A DNA stretch of 64,000 bases from an uncultured Verrucomicrobiota bacterium (GTDB lineage Bacteria > Verrucomicrobiota > Verrucomicrobiia > Opitutales > Opitutaceae). The stretch is taken from assembly GCA_903898675.1 (NCBI GenBank), contig CAIUGM010000031.1:124001-188000 (forward strand). The letters are read 5' to 3'. Positions 35,068-44,642 of the stretch are shown piece by piece (positions within the stretch are counted from its first letter, which is position 1; every line of letters begins with the position of its first letter). The position numbers and the translations under genes are program-made. The notes beneath the pieces were generated by a model. It worked only from the letters and a program-made list of their open reading frames with translations, did not search any database and was not told the DNA's origin.

Positions 35068-35703
35068 ATGACCACTAGCACCCTCGACCCGGCCCAGGCC
35101 GTCTACCGCCACGTCATCCCCGCCGGCGATCCGTGGACGCACGAGATCAAGCAGGGCCAGATTTTGCGCATCGTTGACCTCGAGGGCAACCAGGCGGCTG
35201 ACACCCTGTTCTACGACGCCCATGATCCGGCCAACCGCTACAGCGCGTCCGATACCATCCAGCGCCAGGCCGCGCTTTACCTGAGCACGGGCACCCGGCT
35301 GATTTCCACGCAGGGCGACGAACTGCTCACCATCATCGCCGACACTTGCGGCCGGCACGATACGCTCGGTGGTGCCTGCTCGCGCGAAAGCAACACCATG
35401 CGGTACGCCTTCGACAAGGAATACATGCACGCCTGTCGCGACAGCTTCATCTGCGGTGTGCACGCCTGGCGGGCGGATCTCGGGAAGCGCGACATCACCT
35501 GCAACATCAACTTCTTCATGAATGTGCCGGTGACACCCGACGGCCGGCTCACCTTCGCCGACGGCGTCTCCGCGCCGGGCTACTACGTGGAGCTCCGCGC
35601 CGAGCGCGATGTGGTGTGCGTCCTCTCCAACTGCCCGCAGCTGAACAATCCGTGCAATGCGTACAACCCGACGCCGGTCGAAGTCCTGATCTGGAATCCC
35701 TGA
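35068..35703 (+). CDS. Urea-carboxylase-associated DUF1989 protein (UAAP2 type; carboxyguanidine deiminase subunit)
   Basis: A 211-residue DUF1989 protein, paralogous to its upstream neighbour. It has [37 protein letters not shown] with the conserved cysteine, [14 protein letters not shown] and [19 protein letters not shown]. The metal/catalytic cysteines are intact. With its partner it should form the heteromeric deiminase that acts after guanidine carboxylation. A repeat separates it from the carboxylase gene. Confidence 0.87.
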   Translation: MTTSTLDPAQAVYRHVIPAGDPWTHEIKQGQILRIVDLEGNQAADTLFYDAHDPANRYSASDTIQRQAALYLSTGTRLISTQGDELLTIIADTCGRHDTLGGACSRESNTMRYAFDKEYMHACRDSFICGVHAWRADLGKRDITCNINFFMNVPVTPDGRLTFADGVSAPGYYVELRAERDVVCVLSNCPQLNNPCNAYNPTPVEVLIWNP

Positions 35704-35711
35704 TTTTTTTG

Positions 35712-35791
35712 AACGCAAAGACGCGAAGCTGCAAAGAAGTGATCAAAGCATCATCTTGGCGCCAATCTTAGCGCCTTCGCACCTTTGCGTT
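35712..35791. repeat. Dispersed AACGCAAAG inverted repeat
   Basis: AACGCAAAG (35712-35720) is inverted as CTTTGCGTT (35783-35791), with internal GCGAAG/CTTCGC and TTGGCGCCAA pairs. It sits between the second DUF1989 gene and the carboxylase gene and ends 13 bases before that start codon. Confidence 0.7.
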
Positions 35792-35804
35792 TAATCCGAC
35801 CCTG

Positions 35805-38800
35805 ATGTTTTCAAAAGTCCTCATCGCCAATCGCGGTGCCATCGCCTGCCGCGTCATCCGCACCCTGCGCAAGATGGGTGTGAAGTCCGTCGCGGTCTAC
35901 TCCGACGCCGACGCCCACTCGCTCCACGTGCAACAAGCCGACGAGGCCGTCCATCTCGGGCCTTCGCCCGCCGCCCAGAGCTACCTCGACGCCGACAAGA
36001 TCATCGCCGCCGCCCGGGCGACCGGCGCCCAGGCCATTCATCCCGGCTACGGTTTCCTCAGCGAAAACCCGGCCTTTGCCGATGCCTGCGCCGCGGCCGG
36101 CCTGGTTTTCATCGGGCCGACCGGCGACCAGATGCGGATGTTCGGGCTCAAACATTCCGCGCGCGCCATCGCCAGGCAGCACAACGTACCGCTGCTGCCC
36201 GGCTCTGACCTGCTCCGCGATGAGTCCCACGCGCATACCGAGGCCGTCCGCATCGGCTACCCGGTCATGCTCAAGAGCACCGCGGGCGGGGGCGGCATCG
36301 GCATGTCGCTCATCCGCCAGCCCGCCGAATTGTCCGCCGCTTTCGCCGCGGTCGGCCGGCTGGCGAAAAACAACTTCAAGGAGGGCGGTATATTCCTTGA
36401 GAAATTTGTCGAGCACGCCCGCCACATCGAGGTCCAGATCTTCGGCGACAGCCGCGGCCACGTCGTCGCCGTGGGCGAACGCGACTGCTCCGTCCAGCGC
36501 CGCAACCAGAAGGTCATTGAGGAAACCCCGGCCCCGGGCCTCACCCCGGAACAGCGCGCCCGCCTGCTCGAAACCGCCGCCCGGCTCGGCCAGGCCGCCG
36601 GTTACCGGAATGCCGGCACGGTGGAATACGTCTACGACAACGCCACCGGCGAATTTTATTTCCTCGAGGTCAACACGCGCCTCCAAGTCGAGCACGGCGT
36701 GACCGAGGAAGTGACCGGCGTCGATCTCGTCGAGTGGATGCTGCGCGCCGCCGCCGGCGAGCTGGACCTGAAGGACTGGTCGGCGGCACCGGCCGGCGCC
36801 TCGATCCAAGTGCGCGTCTATGCCGAGGATCCGGGCCGCAATTTCCAACCTGCGGCCGGGACCCTGACCGACGTGCATTTCGCGACCACCGCCCGCATCG
36901 AGACCTGGGTCGAGCGCGGCACCGAAGTCTCCGCCTTCTACGATCCCCTCCTGGCCAAGATCATCGTGAAGGGCCGCGACCGCGCCGAGGCCCTGTCGCG
37001 GCTGGATGTCGCCCTGGCCGACACCCGGCTGCACGGCCTTGAGACCAATCTCGACTACCTGCGCCAGATCGCGGCCTCGGCCGGCTTCCGGGCCGGCGGT
37101 GTCACCACCAAATATCTCAGCACGCTCCCCTACCGCGCCTCGACCGTCGAGGTGCTTGAGGGCGGCACCCAGACCACGGTGCAGGATTATCCCGGCCGGC
37201 TCGGGTACTGGGCGGTCGGCGTGCCGCCGTCCGGCCCGATGGACGGACGCTCCTTCCGTCTGGCCAACCGCCTCGTCGGCAATCCCGACACGGCCGCCGG
37301 CCTTGAACTCACCGTGCAAGGTCCGTCGCTCCGGTTCAACACCGCCGCGGTCATTGCCCTCACCGGCGCCCACCTGCCGGCCACGCTCAACGGGAAACCC
37401 CTGCCGTATCATCGCGCGCTCCGGGTGAAAGCCGGCCAGACGCTGCGCCTCGGCGCGGTCGACGGCGCCGGTCTGCGCGCCTACCTCGCCATCCGCCATG
37501 GTTTCGATGTGCCCGATTACCTCGGCAGCAAGGCCACGTTCACGCTCGGTCTTTTCGGCGGGCACGCCGGGCGCGCCCTGCGGACCGGCGATGTCCTTCG
37601 GGTCAACCGCCAGACGGCCGCCGGCGTGATTGACGCCGCACCCCTCCTCCGGGCTCCCGTTTCCATCCAGCCGCCGCTGACCCGGGAATGGGAAATCGGC
37701 GTCCTCTACGGGCCGCATGGCGCGCCTGATTTTTTCACTGACGAGGACATCGCCGTGCTTTTTGGCACCGCTTACGAGGTCCACTACAACTCCGCGCGCA
37801 CGGGCGTCCGCCTGATCGGCCCGAAACCGCAATGGGCCCGGCGCGACGGTGGCGAGGCCGGCCTGCATCCGTCGAACATCCACGACAACGCCTACGCCGT
37901 CGGCGCGATCGATTTCACCGGCGACATGCCGATCATCCTCGGGCCCGACGGCCCGAGCTGCGGCGGATTCGTCTGCCCGGCGACCATCGTGCAGGGCGAA
38001 CTCTGGAAAATGGGACAGCTCAAGCCCGGCGACCAGGTCCGCTTCCGCGCCTTGACCGCCGAGGAAGCCCGCATCGCAGCCACCGCCCAGGACGCCGAGA
38101 TCGAATCGCTCCTGCCGGCCCGCCGCGGCCGTGCATCTCAAATCTCGGATTTCAAATCTCAAATCCCCACCGAGCCCGCCGTCCTGCATCAAATCCCCGC
38201 CCGGCCCGATGCCCCTGCCGTTTGCTACCGCCGCGCCGGCGACTCCTACCTGCTGGTGGAATACGGGCCGCTGGTGCTCGACCTCGCCCTCCGCATGCGG
38301 GTCCACGCGCTGCAGACGTGGCTCGAACGGCAGCATATCCCCGGGCTGGTTGACCTGACACCGGGCATCCGCTCGCTGCAGATCCATTTTGATTACCGCG
38401 CGCTGCCGCTGGAACGGCTGATGGAAATCCTGCTGCGCGCGGAGGGCGAACTGGCCGCGGTCGACGACATCGAGGTGCCGTCCCGCATCGTGCACCTGCC
38501 GCTTTCCTGGGAGGACGAATCCACCCTGCTCGCCATCCGCAAGTACATGCAGATCGTCCGCAAGGACGCGCCGTGGTGCCCGAGCAACATCGAGTTTATC
38601 CGCCGCATCAACGGCCTCGAATCCGTCTCGGAGGTGCAGCGCATCGCCTTTGCGGCGAGCTACCTCGTGCTGGCGCTGGGTGATGTTTACCTCGGCGCGC
38701 CCGTCGCCACGCCCGTCGACCCGCGCCACCGGCTGGTCACGACGAAATACAATCCCGCCCGCACCTGGACCCCGGAGAACGCCGTTGGCATCGGCGGCGC

Positions 38801-39428
38801 CTACCTCTGTGTCTACGGCATGGAAGGCCCCGGCGGCTACCAGTTCATCGGCCGCACCTGCCAGATGTGGAACCGCTACAAGCAGACCACGGAGTTCACC
38901 TACGGCCGGCCCTGGCTGCTGCGGTTCTTCGACCAGATTCGCTTTTATCCGGTGTCCAACGCGGAGCTCACGAAATTCCGGGAGGATTTCCCCCAGGGCA
39001 AGGTGTCGCTCCGGATCGAGGAAACCACCTTCCGGCTGCGCGACTACCACGCCTTCCTGGCCGCCAACGCCGGGACGATCACCACCTTCAAGGCGCAGCA
39101 ACAGGCCTCGTTCGAGGCCGAGCGCAAACGCTGGGAGGACAGCGGGCAACTGAACTTCTCCGCCGAGTCCGAGTCTGCGGCCGCGGTCGACGAGCAGGCC
39201 ATCCCGGCCGGCTGCACCGCCGTGCCCGCGCATATCCCCGGCAACATCTGGAAGATCGCCGTGACGCCCGGTGATACGGTGAAGGACGGCGACCCGCTCG
39301 TCATCCTCGAGTCAATGAAGATGGAAGTCACCGTGGTCGCCAACCGCCCGGGCATCGTCCGGGAGGTGCGCTGCGCCGAGGGCCGGCCGGTCAGCGCGGG
39401 CGAAACGTTGATCGTCATCGAGGGTTGA
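35805..39428 (+). CDS. Biotin-dependent guanidine/urea carboxylase
   Basis: A 1207-residue multidomain enzyme. A biotin carboxylase domain (~1-450, ATP-grasp loop TAGGGGIGMS, EVNTRLQVEHGVTE), then carboxyltransferase domains of the KipA/AHS2 type (~450-770, GPSCGGFVCPAT) and KipI/AHS1 type (~795-1000), then a C-terminal biotinyl domain with ESMKMEV and biotin Lys1172. Family members were called urea carboxylases; with DUF1989 partners, carboxylation of guanidine is more likely. Residues ~778-787 (SQISDFKSQI) derive from an AT-rich repeat inserted in a linker. The next enzyme is allophanate hydrolase. Confidence 0.92.
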   Translation: MFSKVLIANRGAIACRVIRTLRKMGVKSVAVYSDADAHSLHVQQADEAVHLGPSPAAQSYLDADKIIAAARATGAQAIHPGYGFLSENPAFADACAAAGLVFIGPTGDQMRMFGLKHSARAIARQHNVPLLPGSDLLRDESHAHTEAVRIGYPVMLKSTAGGGGIGMSLIRQPAELSAAFAAVGRLAKNNFKEGGIFLEKFVEHARHIEVQIFGDSRGHVVAVGERDCSVQRRNQKVIEETPAPGLTPEQRARLLETAARLGQAAGYRNAGTVEYVYDNATGEFYFLEVNTRLQVEHGVTEEVTGVDLVEWMLRAAAGELDLKDWSAAPAGASIQVRVYAEDPGRNFQPAAGTLTDVHFATTARIETWVERGTEVSAFYDPLLAKIIVKGRDRAEALSRLDVALADTRLHGLETNLDYLRQIAASAGFRAGGVTTKYLSTLPYRASTVEVLEGGTQTTVQDYPGRLGYWAVGVPPSGPMDGRSFRLANRLVGNPDTAAGLELTVQGPSLRFNTAAVIALTGAHLPATLNGKPLPYHRALRVKAGQTLRLGAVDGAGLRAYLAIRHGFDVPDYLGSKATFTLGLFGGHAGRALRTGDVLRVNRQTAAGVIDAAPLLRAPVSIQPPLTREWEIGVLYGPHGAPDFFTDEDIAVLFGTAYEVHYNSARTGVRLIGPKPQWARRDGGEAGLHPSNIHDNAYAVGAIDFTGDMPIILGPDGPSCGGFVCPATIVQGELWKMGQLKPGDQVRFRALTAEEARIAATAQDAEIESLLPARRGRASQISDFKSQIPTEPAVLHQIPARPDAPAVCYRRAGDSYLLVEYGPLVLDLALRMRVHALQTWLERQHIPGLVDLTPGIRSLQIHFDYRALPLERLMEILLRAEGELAAVDDIEVPSRIVHLPLSWEDESTLLAIRKYMQIVRKDAPWCPSNIEFIRRINGLESVSEVQRIAFAASYLVLALGDVYLGAPVATPVDPRHRLVTTKYNPARTWTPENAVGIGGAYLCVYGMEGPGGYQFIGRTCQMWNRYKQTTEFTYGRPWLLRFFDQIRFYPVSNAELTKFREDFPQGKVSLRIEETTFRLRDYHAFLAANAGTITTFKAQQQASFEAERKRWEDSGQLNFSAESESAAAVDEQAIPAGCTAVPAHIPGNIWKIAVTPGDTVKDGDPLVILESMKMEVTVVANRPGIVREVRCAEGRPVSAGETLIVIEG
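38134..38167. repeat. AT-rich repeat inserted in the carboxylase gene
   Basis: A 34-base AT-rich stretch (ATCTCAAATCTCGGATTTC, then AAATCTCAAATCC) within a gene that otherwise is very GC-rich. It contains AAATC-TCG-GATTT and repeated CTCAAATC units, like the simple dispersed repeats between genes here. It is in frame and encodes SQISDFKSQI in the linker between the two carboxyltransferase domains. Confidence 0.6.
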
Positions 39429-39439
39429 GGCGTTTTATG

Positions 39440-39519
39440 TCTCGCGAAGAGGTCGATGGGACCGAAGGAAGATTTATCTTGGCTGGAAACTAGCTTACCG
39501 ATTCCTACCCTTCGCGAGA
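39440..39519. repeat. Dispersed palindromic repeat (CTCGCGAAG family)
   Basis: TCTCGCGAAG (39440-39449) is inverted as CTTCGCGAGA (39510-39519), with a 60-base interior. It lies between the carboxylase and allophanate hydrolase genes. The arms share CTCGCGAAG with the element at 6598-6670. Confidence 0.75.
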
Positions 39520-39529
39520 TGACTTCCGC

Positions 39530-41332
39530 ATGAACCTCTCCCTTGATCTCGCCTCGCTGCGCGACGCCTATGACCGCGGCACGCTCACCCCGACCAAGCT
39601 CGTGGAGGAGATCCTGGCCCGCATCGACGCCTACGCCGACCCCGCGGTCTGGATCCACCGGTTGTCGCGCGACGAACTGGTCACGCACGCCCGGCGGATC
39701 GAGGCCCGCGGCCAGGCGACCCAGCCGCTTTACGGCGTGCCCTTCGCGATCAAGGACAACATCGACCTAGCCGGCGCACCCACGACCGCGGCGTGCCCCG
39801 AGTTTGCCTACATTCCGGCCGAGTCCGCCCCGGTGGTGCAGCGACTGCTCGACGCCGGGGCGATTCCCATCGGGAAAACCAATCTCGACCAATTCGCCAC
39901 CGGACTGGTGGGCGTCCGCTCACCCCATGGCGTGCCGCGCAATCCCTTTGACGCCGCCATGATCCCCGGCGGCTCGAGCAGCGGTTCCGCGTGCGCCGTG
40001 GCCGCCGGCCTCGCAAGTTTTTCGCTCGGGACCGACACCGCCGGTTCGGGCCGGGTACCCGCCTCGTTTCAAAATCTCGCGGGCGTCAAGCCGACGCGCG
40101 GCTGGCTCAGCACCCGCGGAGTCGTGCCCGCCTGCCGTTCGCTGGACTGCGTTTCAGTCTTCGGGCTCACCGTGGGCGATGCGGCCTTTGTCACGCAGAT
40201 TGCCGCCAGCTTCGACGCCGCCGACCCCATGGCCCGCGCCGTCCCGGCCGCTCTGCCGCCGGTGGCGGGCGCCACGTTCCGCTTCGGGGTGCCGGCCGCG
40301 GACCAGCTCGAATGGTTCGGCGACACGCAAAATCCTGCGCTTTACGCCGAGGCCTGGCGCACCCTTGAGTCACTCGGCGGCACGCGCGTCGAAATCGACT
40401 TCACGCCCTTTCGCGACGCCGCCCGCCTGCTTTACGAGGGTCCCTGGGTCGCCGAGCGCTGGGCCGCGGTGCGGGTTTTTCATGCGCATCATGCCGGCGC
40501 CATCTTCCCGGTCACCCGTCGGATCATTGAGGGCGGGGCCACCCCGCTGGCAGTAGACGCCTTTGAGGCGGGCTACAAGCTCGCGGCGCTGCGCCGGGCG
40601 GCGGATGCCACCTGGACGCAGATCGACACGCTGGTCCTCCCCACGGCGGCCACGATCTACTCGCGGGCCCAGGTAGAGGCCGACCCGATCACGCTGAACT
40701 CGCGGTTGGGTTATTACACCAACTTTGCCAACCTGCTCGATACCGCCGCGCTCGCGATCCCGGCCGGCTTTCGTTTGGACGGCCTGCCCTTCGGCATCAC
40801 CCTGTTCGGGCCGGCGTGGAGCGACGCCCGTCTCGCCGGGCTCGGCGAAGCTTTCACCGGCAGCCGCTCGCGCACGCTCGGCGCCACGAAAATTTCCGCG
40901 CCCGCCACGCTGCAGCGGTCCCTCGCCGCACCCGCGGCCAACCGGGTGTGGCTGGCGGTCGTCGGCGCTCACCTCTCGGGCCAGCCGCTGAACCACCAGC
41001 TCACGAGCCGCGGCGCCTTTTTGGTCCGCGCCACGCACACGGCCGACTGCTACCAGCTGTTCGCGCTGGCCGGGACGAAACCACCGAAGCCGGGTTTGAG
41101 GCGGACCGCCTCCGGCCCGACGGCGCCGATCGAGGTCGAGGTATGGAGCCTGACCCAGGAGGCGTTCGGATCCTTCGTGGCCGAGGTACCGCCCCCGCTG
41201 GCCATCGGCACGGTGCAGCTCGCGGATGGCACCACGGTGAAAGGATTCGTCTGCGAACCAGACGGCTTCAACGGCGCAACCGATATCACTTCGTTCGGCG
41301 GCTGGCGGGCCTACCTGCAAGGCCCGCGCTAG
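39530..41332 (+). CDS. atzF: Allophanate hydrolase
   Basis: A 600-residue amidase-signature enzyme that hydrolyses allophanate to two ammonium and two CO2. The Lys-cisSer-Ser triad is visible: Lys75 (PFAIKDNID), Ser149/150 (PGGSSSGSAC) and nucleophile Ser173 (DTAGSGRVP). The C-terminal ~150 residues (from ~455) form the extra AtzF/DUR1 domain with NHQLTSRGAFLVRATHTADCY. Last gene of the carboxylase cassette. Confidence 0.95.
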   Translation: MNLSLDLASLRDAYDRGTLTPTKLVEEILARIDAYADPAVWIHRLSRDELVTHARRIEARGQATQPLYGVPFAIKDNIDLAGAPTTAACPEFAYIPAESAPVVQRLLDAGAIPIGKTNLDQFATGLVGVRSPHGVPRNPFDAAMIPGGSSSGSACAVAAGLASFSLGTDTAGSGRVPASFQNLAGVKPTRGWLSTRGVVPACRSLDCVSVFGLTVGDAAFVTQIAASFDAADPMARAVPAALPPVAGATFRFGVPAADQLEWFGDTQNPALYAEAWRTLESLGGTRVEIDFTPFRDAARLLYEGPWVAERWAAVRVFHAHHAGAIFPVTRRIIEGGATPLAVDAFEAGYKLAALRRAADATWTQIDTLVLPTAATIYSRAQVEADPITLNSRLGYYTNFANLLDTAALAIPAGFRLDGLPFGITLFGPAWSDARLAGLGEAFTGSRSRTLGATKISAPATLQRSLAAPAANRVWLAVVGAHLSGQPLNHQLTSRGAFLVRATHTADCYQLFALAGTKPPKPGLRRTASGPTAPIEVEVWSLTQEAFGSFVAEVPPPLAIGTVQLADGTTVKGFVCEPDGFNGATDITSFGGWRAYLQGPR

Positions 41333-41381
41333 AAAGATACCTCTCCTGTTAACACCCCACCGCACCACGCCCCAACCCATT

Positions 41382-41402
41382 TTGTAACGCAATACGTTAC
41401 AA
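41382..41402. promoter_or_regulatory. Perfect inverted repeat TTGTAACG/CGTTACAA
   Basis: TTGTAACG (41382-41389) and CGTTACAA (41395-41402) are perfect complements with a five-base AT-rich centre. This is the form of a dimeric regulator's operator. It lies between the allophanate hydrolase gene and the next membrane-protein gene. It shares GTAAC with the GTAACAC boxes earlier in the cassette, but in inverted rather than direct order. Confidence 0.45.
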
Positions 41403-41478
41403 ACGATCGGGTGGAGCAACCGGGAAACGAGGCCGGGGATTGCGTTGCGGTTGCATCCTGCTACCTCTGCCCCGCCCC

Positions 41479-43323
41479 ATGAACCTGCCCGGCCTCATCG
41501 AGAATTTACTCCGCCTGGGGCTGCTGCTGGCCGGATTGCTCCTGCCGGGCTCGATGGTGATCCGGGCCCTGCGCCTGCCGTGGTCACTGGCTGCCGCCTT
41601 CGTGACTTCCAGTGCGGTGCTCTATACCGTGGTGCTGCTTTTTTCCTGCACCGGCTGCCCGATCACACTGCTCACGCTCGGCGGCGCACTCGGACTCGTG
41701 GCGCTGATCGGGCGGCTGGTACCGGTGCGCCGAATCTCGTCTGAACTGACCTCCTCGTTTTCCTGCTTCACCAAAATGGGCGCGTGGCTGCCGCTCTACC
41801 TGGCATTCTGGGCGATCGTCGGCTACCGGCTGGTTGCCCAGCCGCTCAGCGGGCCGGATGTCTTTTTCCGCTGGAGCTGGCTGGGTGAACAGATGTTGCA
41901 GGCGGGTTCGCTCAACTTTTATCCGGCGCGGACCGGACCAGATTTCGTCCATTACTTCTGGGCCGAAAGCATCCCGCCCGGCATCGCCAGCCTCTATGCG
42001 TGGGCCTATGGTTGCGGTGGCAACACAAACGCCCTGTGGACGTCACCGGTCGTCGCCCTGCAATTGCTCTCGCTGCATGAAGTCGTCTGGCGGCTGGCCA
42101 GCCGTTGGGGCGGGGAAATTGTCGCCCGGCGGGCGGTGCTGCTCGCGGCGGCCTGCCCGTTGCTGACCTGGTCCTGCCTGATCGGACAGGAAACGGGTCT
42201 GACCGCCCTCAGTGTGTGCGGGTTGGTGTGGTGTCTGCATCACTCACACGAGGAGGACGGCCTGCGCTGGGTCGCACTCGCGGGCGTGTTTGCCATCGCC
42301 GGTTCCAGCACGCGGAAATACGGGCCGATTTTCGCCGTGGCCGCGATCGTCGCGATGCTACTGCTGGCCGCACCCCGCCGGCAGACGCTCCTGCTCGCGC
42401 TGGTTTCACTCCCGATCGCCCTCGCCTGGCCGCTGCGGGTGTGGCTGCTGACGGGCAATCCATTTTACAGCCTCACCCTGGGCGGATTTTTTCCCGACAA
42501 CGCGCTTTTCAAGGAATGGAACAACGCCTTCCGTGGTCCGCATGCGTTCACCCTCACCGCCCGGGAAAACTGGCTGGCGATCAGCCGCTATCTTTTAATC
42601 TGGGCCCTGCCCGCGGTCGGGGGATTGGTGGCGTTGCTGGCCCTGCTGGTGCAGCGACTGCGCGATGCCCAGATGGTCGCGATCTTTGTGCTGCTCCTAG
42701 CCGGCCTTTGGTTTTCGTCGGTGGCCTACACGGCCGGCGGATTGTTCTATTCCCTGCGGCTGCTGAGTCCGGCGCTCGCGCTGCTCGCCGTCGTAGCCAG
42801 TTATGCCCTCGTGTTTTTCTTCCACTCCAAGCTCAGTGGACGGCTGATCGCCCTCGGCGTGATCCTGGTGTCGCTCGAGGCGCTGCCCAAAACCCTCGCA
42901 TTGCCGGAGAATCCCTACCGGGTCGCACCCCGGGCCTGGCTGCAAGCCGGCAGCACCTTCATTGATTCGGTGCGGGCCTCCGATGCCGAACTGGCGGTCC
43001 GGATCAAGGCGCTGCCCGGCCGATACCGGATTATTTCTGATCAGGCCGGCTTGCCCCGGGCTTTGGCGCCGGTTGGTAGCGAGGTCATTCCCCTGTGGAG
43101 CCCGGAAGTGGCGTGGCTGTTCGACCGCAACCTCAAGTCGGAGGAAATCGCCCGGCGCTGGAAGAAGTCCGGACTCCACTACTTCATCCTCGGCAAGGCC
43201 GGGCCGGCCTCGGACTTCGTGGGCACCCGGGCCCAGTGGCGGGCTCCCTACTTCACGGTGAAGACAATCCTGACGACTGAAACCTCGGTCGTATTGGAGG
43301 TCACGGTTGGTGCTTTACCTTAG
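41479..43323 (+). CDS. Polytopic membrane protein, unknown function
   Basis: A 614-residue protein with 12 or so hydrophobic segments over the first ~480 residues, and a soluble C-terminal part (~480-614). It resembles GT-C-type or polysaccharide-related membrane enzymes in overall shape. PLSGPDVFFRWSWLGEQML in an early loop could be the acidic catalytic loop, but I find no decisive motif. Start at ATG 41479. Downstream MetF is 57 bases away. Function not assigned. Confidence 0.7.
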   Translation: MNLPGLIENLLRLGLLLAGLLLPGSMVIRALRLPWSLAAAFVTSSAVLYTVVLLFSCTGCPITLLTLGGALGLVALIGRLVPVRRISSELTSSFSCFTKMGAWLPLYLAFWAIVGYRLVAQPLSGPDVFFRWSWLGEQMLQAGSLNFYPARTGPDFVHYFWAESIPPGIASLYAWAYGCGGNTNALWTSPVVALQLLSLHEVVWRLASRWGGEIVARRAVLLAAACPLLTWSCLIGQETGLTALSVCGLVWCLHHSHEEDGLRWVALAGVFAIAGSSTRKYGPIFAVAAIVAMLLLAAPRRQTLLLALVSLPIALAWPLRVWLLTGNPFYSLTLGGFFPDNALFKEWNNAFRGPHAFTLTARENWLAISRYLLIWALPAVGGLVALLALLVQRLRDAQMVAIFVLLLAGLWFSSVAYTAGGLFYSLRLLSPALALLAVVASYALVFFFHSKLSGRLIALGVILVSLEALPKTLALPENPYRVAPRAWLQAGSTFIDSVRASDAELAVRIKALPGRYRIISDQAGLPRALAPVGSEVIPLWSPEVAWLFDRNLKSEEIARRWKKSGLHYFILGKAGPASDFVGTRAQWRAPYFTVKTILTTETSVVLEVTVGALP

Positions 43324-43380
43324 TGACGCACGAAACTCTTTACTTTACATATCATCAGATACAGATGCATTGATACACCA

Positions 43381-44259
43381 ATGAACGCCGACCGGCCCAT
43401 CTCTGAATTACTCGCCACGAAGCGCACCGTGCGCTCGCTGGAGTTCTTTCCGCCCAAGGATGATGCGGGGGTCGAGGCGTTGCGTCAGACCGCGACCGCG
43501 TTGAAGCGAATCGCACCGGACTTCGTGTCGGTGACGTACGGCGCCGGCGGCAGTACGCGGGAGCGGACGGCCCAGGTCAGCCGGCTGCTCCGGGAGGAAA
43601 TCGGCTTCACCGTCATGCCCCATCTTACCTGCGTCGGCCACACGCGCGAGGAGTTGAACGGGGTGGCCGATCTGTTGCACGCGGGTGGCTACCGGAACAT
43701 CATGACGCTGCGCGGCGATCCGCCCAAAGGTGAAACGGAATTTGTGCCGTACAAGGATGGCCTGCGCTACGCGAGCGACCTGGTGGCGCTGCTAAAAGCG
43801 CGGCACGCAGACTTTTGTCTCGGCGTCGGTGGTTACCCGGAAAAACACCCCGAGGCTCCGTCGGCCGAGGTCGATCTGGACAACCTCAAGCGCAAGGTCG
43901 ACGCCGGCACCTCGTTCATCACGACACAGCTCTTTTTCGACAATGCCGTTTACTACCGCTTCGTGGACCAATGCCGCGCCCGCGGCATCACGGTGCCGAT
44001 CGTTCCCGGCATCATGCCCGTGCTGTCGCTGAAGCAAATCCGTCGCTTCACCGAGATGTGCGGTGCGACGCTGCCCGATAAACTCATCAAGCGCCTCGAG
44101 GCCGCCGGCGAAGCGCCGGAGATCGTCGAGACCGTCGGCAACGAGTGGGCCATCACGCAAATCCGCGACCTGCTCGCGCACGGCGCGCCCGGCTATCATC
44201 TTTATATCATGAACCGCGCCAAGAGCGCGCTGGCGCTGGCGGCGGGATTGGCGGCTTAA
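43381..44259 (+). CDS. metF: 5,10-methylenetetrahydrofolate reductase
   Basis: A 292-residue FAD enzyme that makes 5-methyl-THF for methionine synthesis. Signatures are SLEFFPPKDDAG (catalytic Glu), FVSVTYGAGGS, MPHLTCVGHTREEL, ITLRGDPP-like MTLRGDPPKG and FITTQLFFDN. Length is normal. Its stop codon overlaps the convergent SUI1-like gene's stop by four bases. Confidence 0.96.
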   Translation: MNADRPISELLATKRTVRSLEFFPPKDDAGVEALRQTATALKRIAPDFVSVTYGAGGSTRERTAQVSRLLREEIGFTVMPHLTCVGHTREELNGVADLLHAGGYRNIMTLRGDPPKGETEFVPYKDGLRYASDLVALLKARHADFCLGVGGYPEKHPEAPSAEVDLDNLKRKVDAGTSFITTQLFFDNAVYYRFVDQCRARGITVPIVPGIMPVLSLKQIRRFTEMCGATLPDKLIKRLEAAGEAPEIVETVGNEWAITQIRDLLAHGAPGYHLYIMNRAKSALALAAGLAA

Positions 44260-44642
44260 CCTCCCGCAAAGACCGGCCGGAATCCCGCCTCGGACAGCAC
44301 CTTCGCGACGATTTCGCGGCGGTCGCCTTGGATCTCAATGCGGCCGTCCTTGACGGTGCCGCCAGCGCCGCAGGCTTTCTGCATCTTTTTCGCGAGTTGC
44401 TCCTTCTCGGGCAGCCCGATGCCGGTGAAATTTGTGACAACCGTCACGGTCTTGCCGCCGCGGCCGGCGGTTTCCCGCAGGATATCAACGCGACCGCGAT
44501 TCTTTACTGGCGCAGCTGCGGGAGCGAGCTTGCCCGCGACTGCCGGCGGCGGCGACGGCAACCCCGCCGCGCTCAACGCACCAAACGGATTCGATCCGAG
44601 CGACTGACCGCCGCTCACGGAAATCTTGCCGGCATCACTCAT
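44256..44642 (-). CDS. SUI1/eIF1-like translation factor (YciH type)
   Basis: A 128-residue protein with a SUI1 domain in the C-terminal ~80 residues: GGKTVTVVTNFTGIGLPEKEQLAKKM (partly) and CGAGGTVKDGRIEIQGD. The N-terminal ~45 residues are flexible and Pro/Ala-rich. Bacterial SUI1 proteins are eIF1 homologues that can influence initiation fidelity. Overlaps the small upstream gene by eight bases and the metF stop by four. Confidence 0.9.
   Translation of the reverse strand: MSDAGKISVSGGQSLGSNPFGALSAAGLPSPPPAVAGKLAPAAAPVKNRGRVDILRETAGRGGKTVTVVTNFTGIGLPEKEQLAKKMQKACGAGGTVKDGRIEIQGDRREIVAKVLSEAGFRPVFAGG

Noticed and set aside
35811-39233. A long antisense frame of 1140 codons opposite the carboxylase gene
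   Set aside because: GC-rich coding DNA gives long empty frames on the opposite strand. The translation has no recognisable domain while the plus-strand protein is a clear multidomain enzyme. The same applies to antisense frames at 1602-4139 and 45010-47820.
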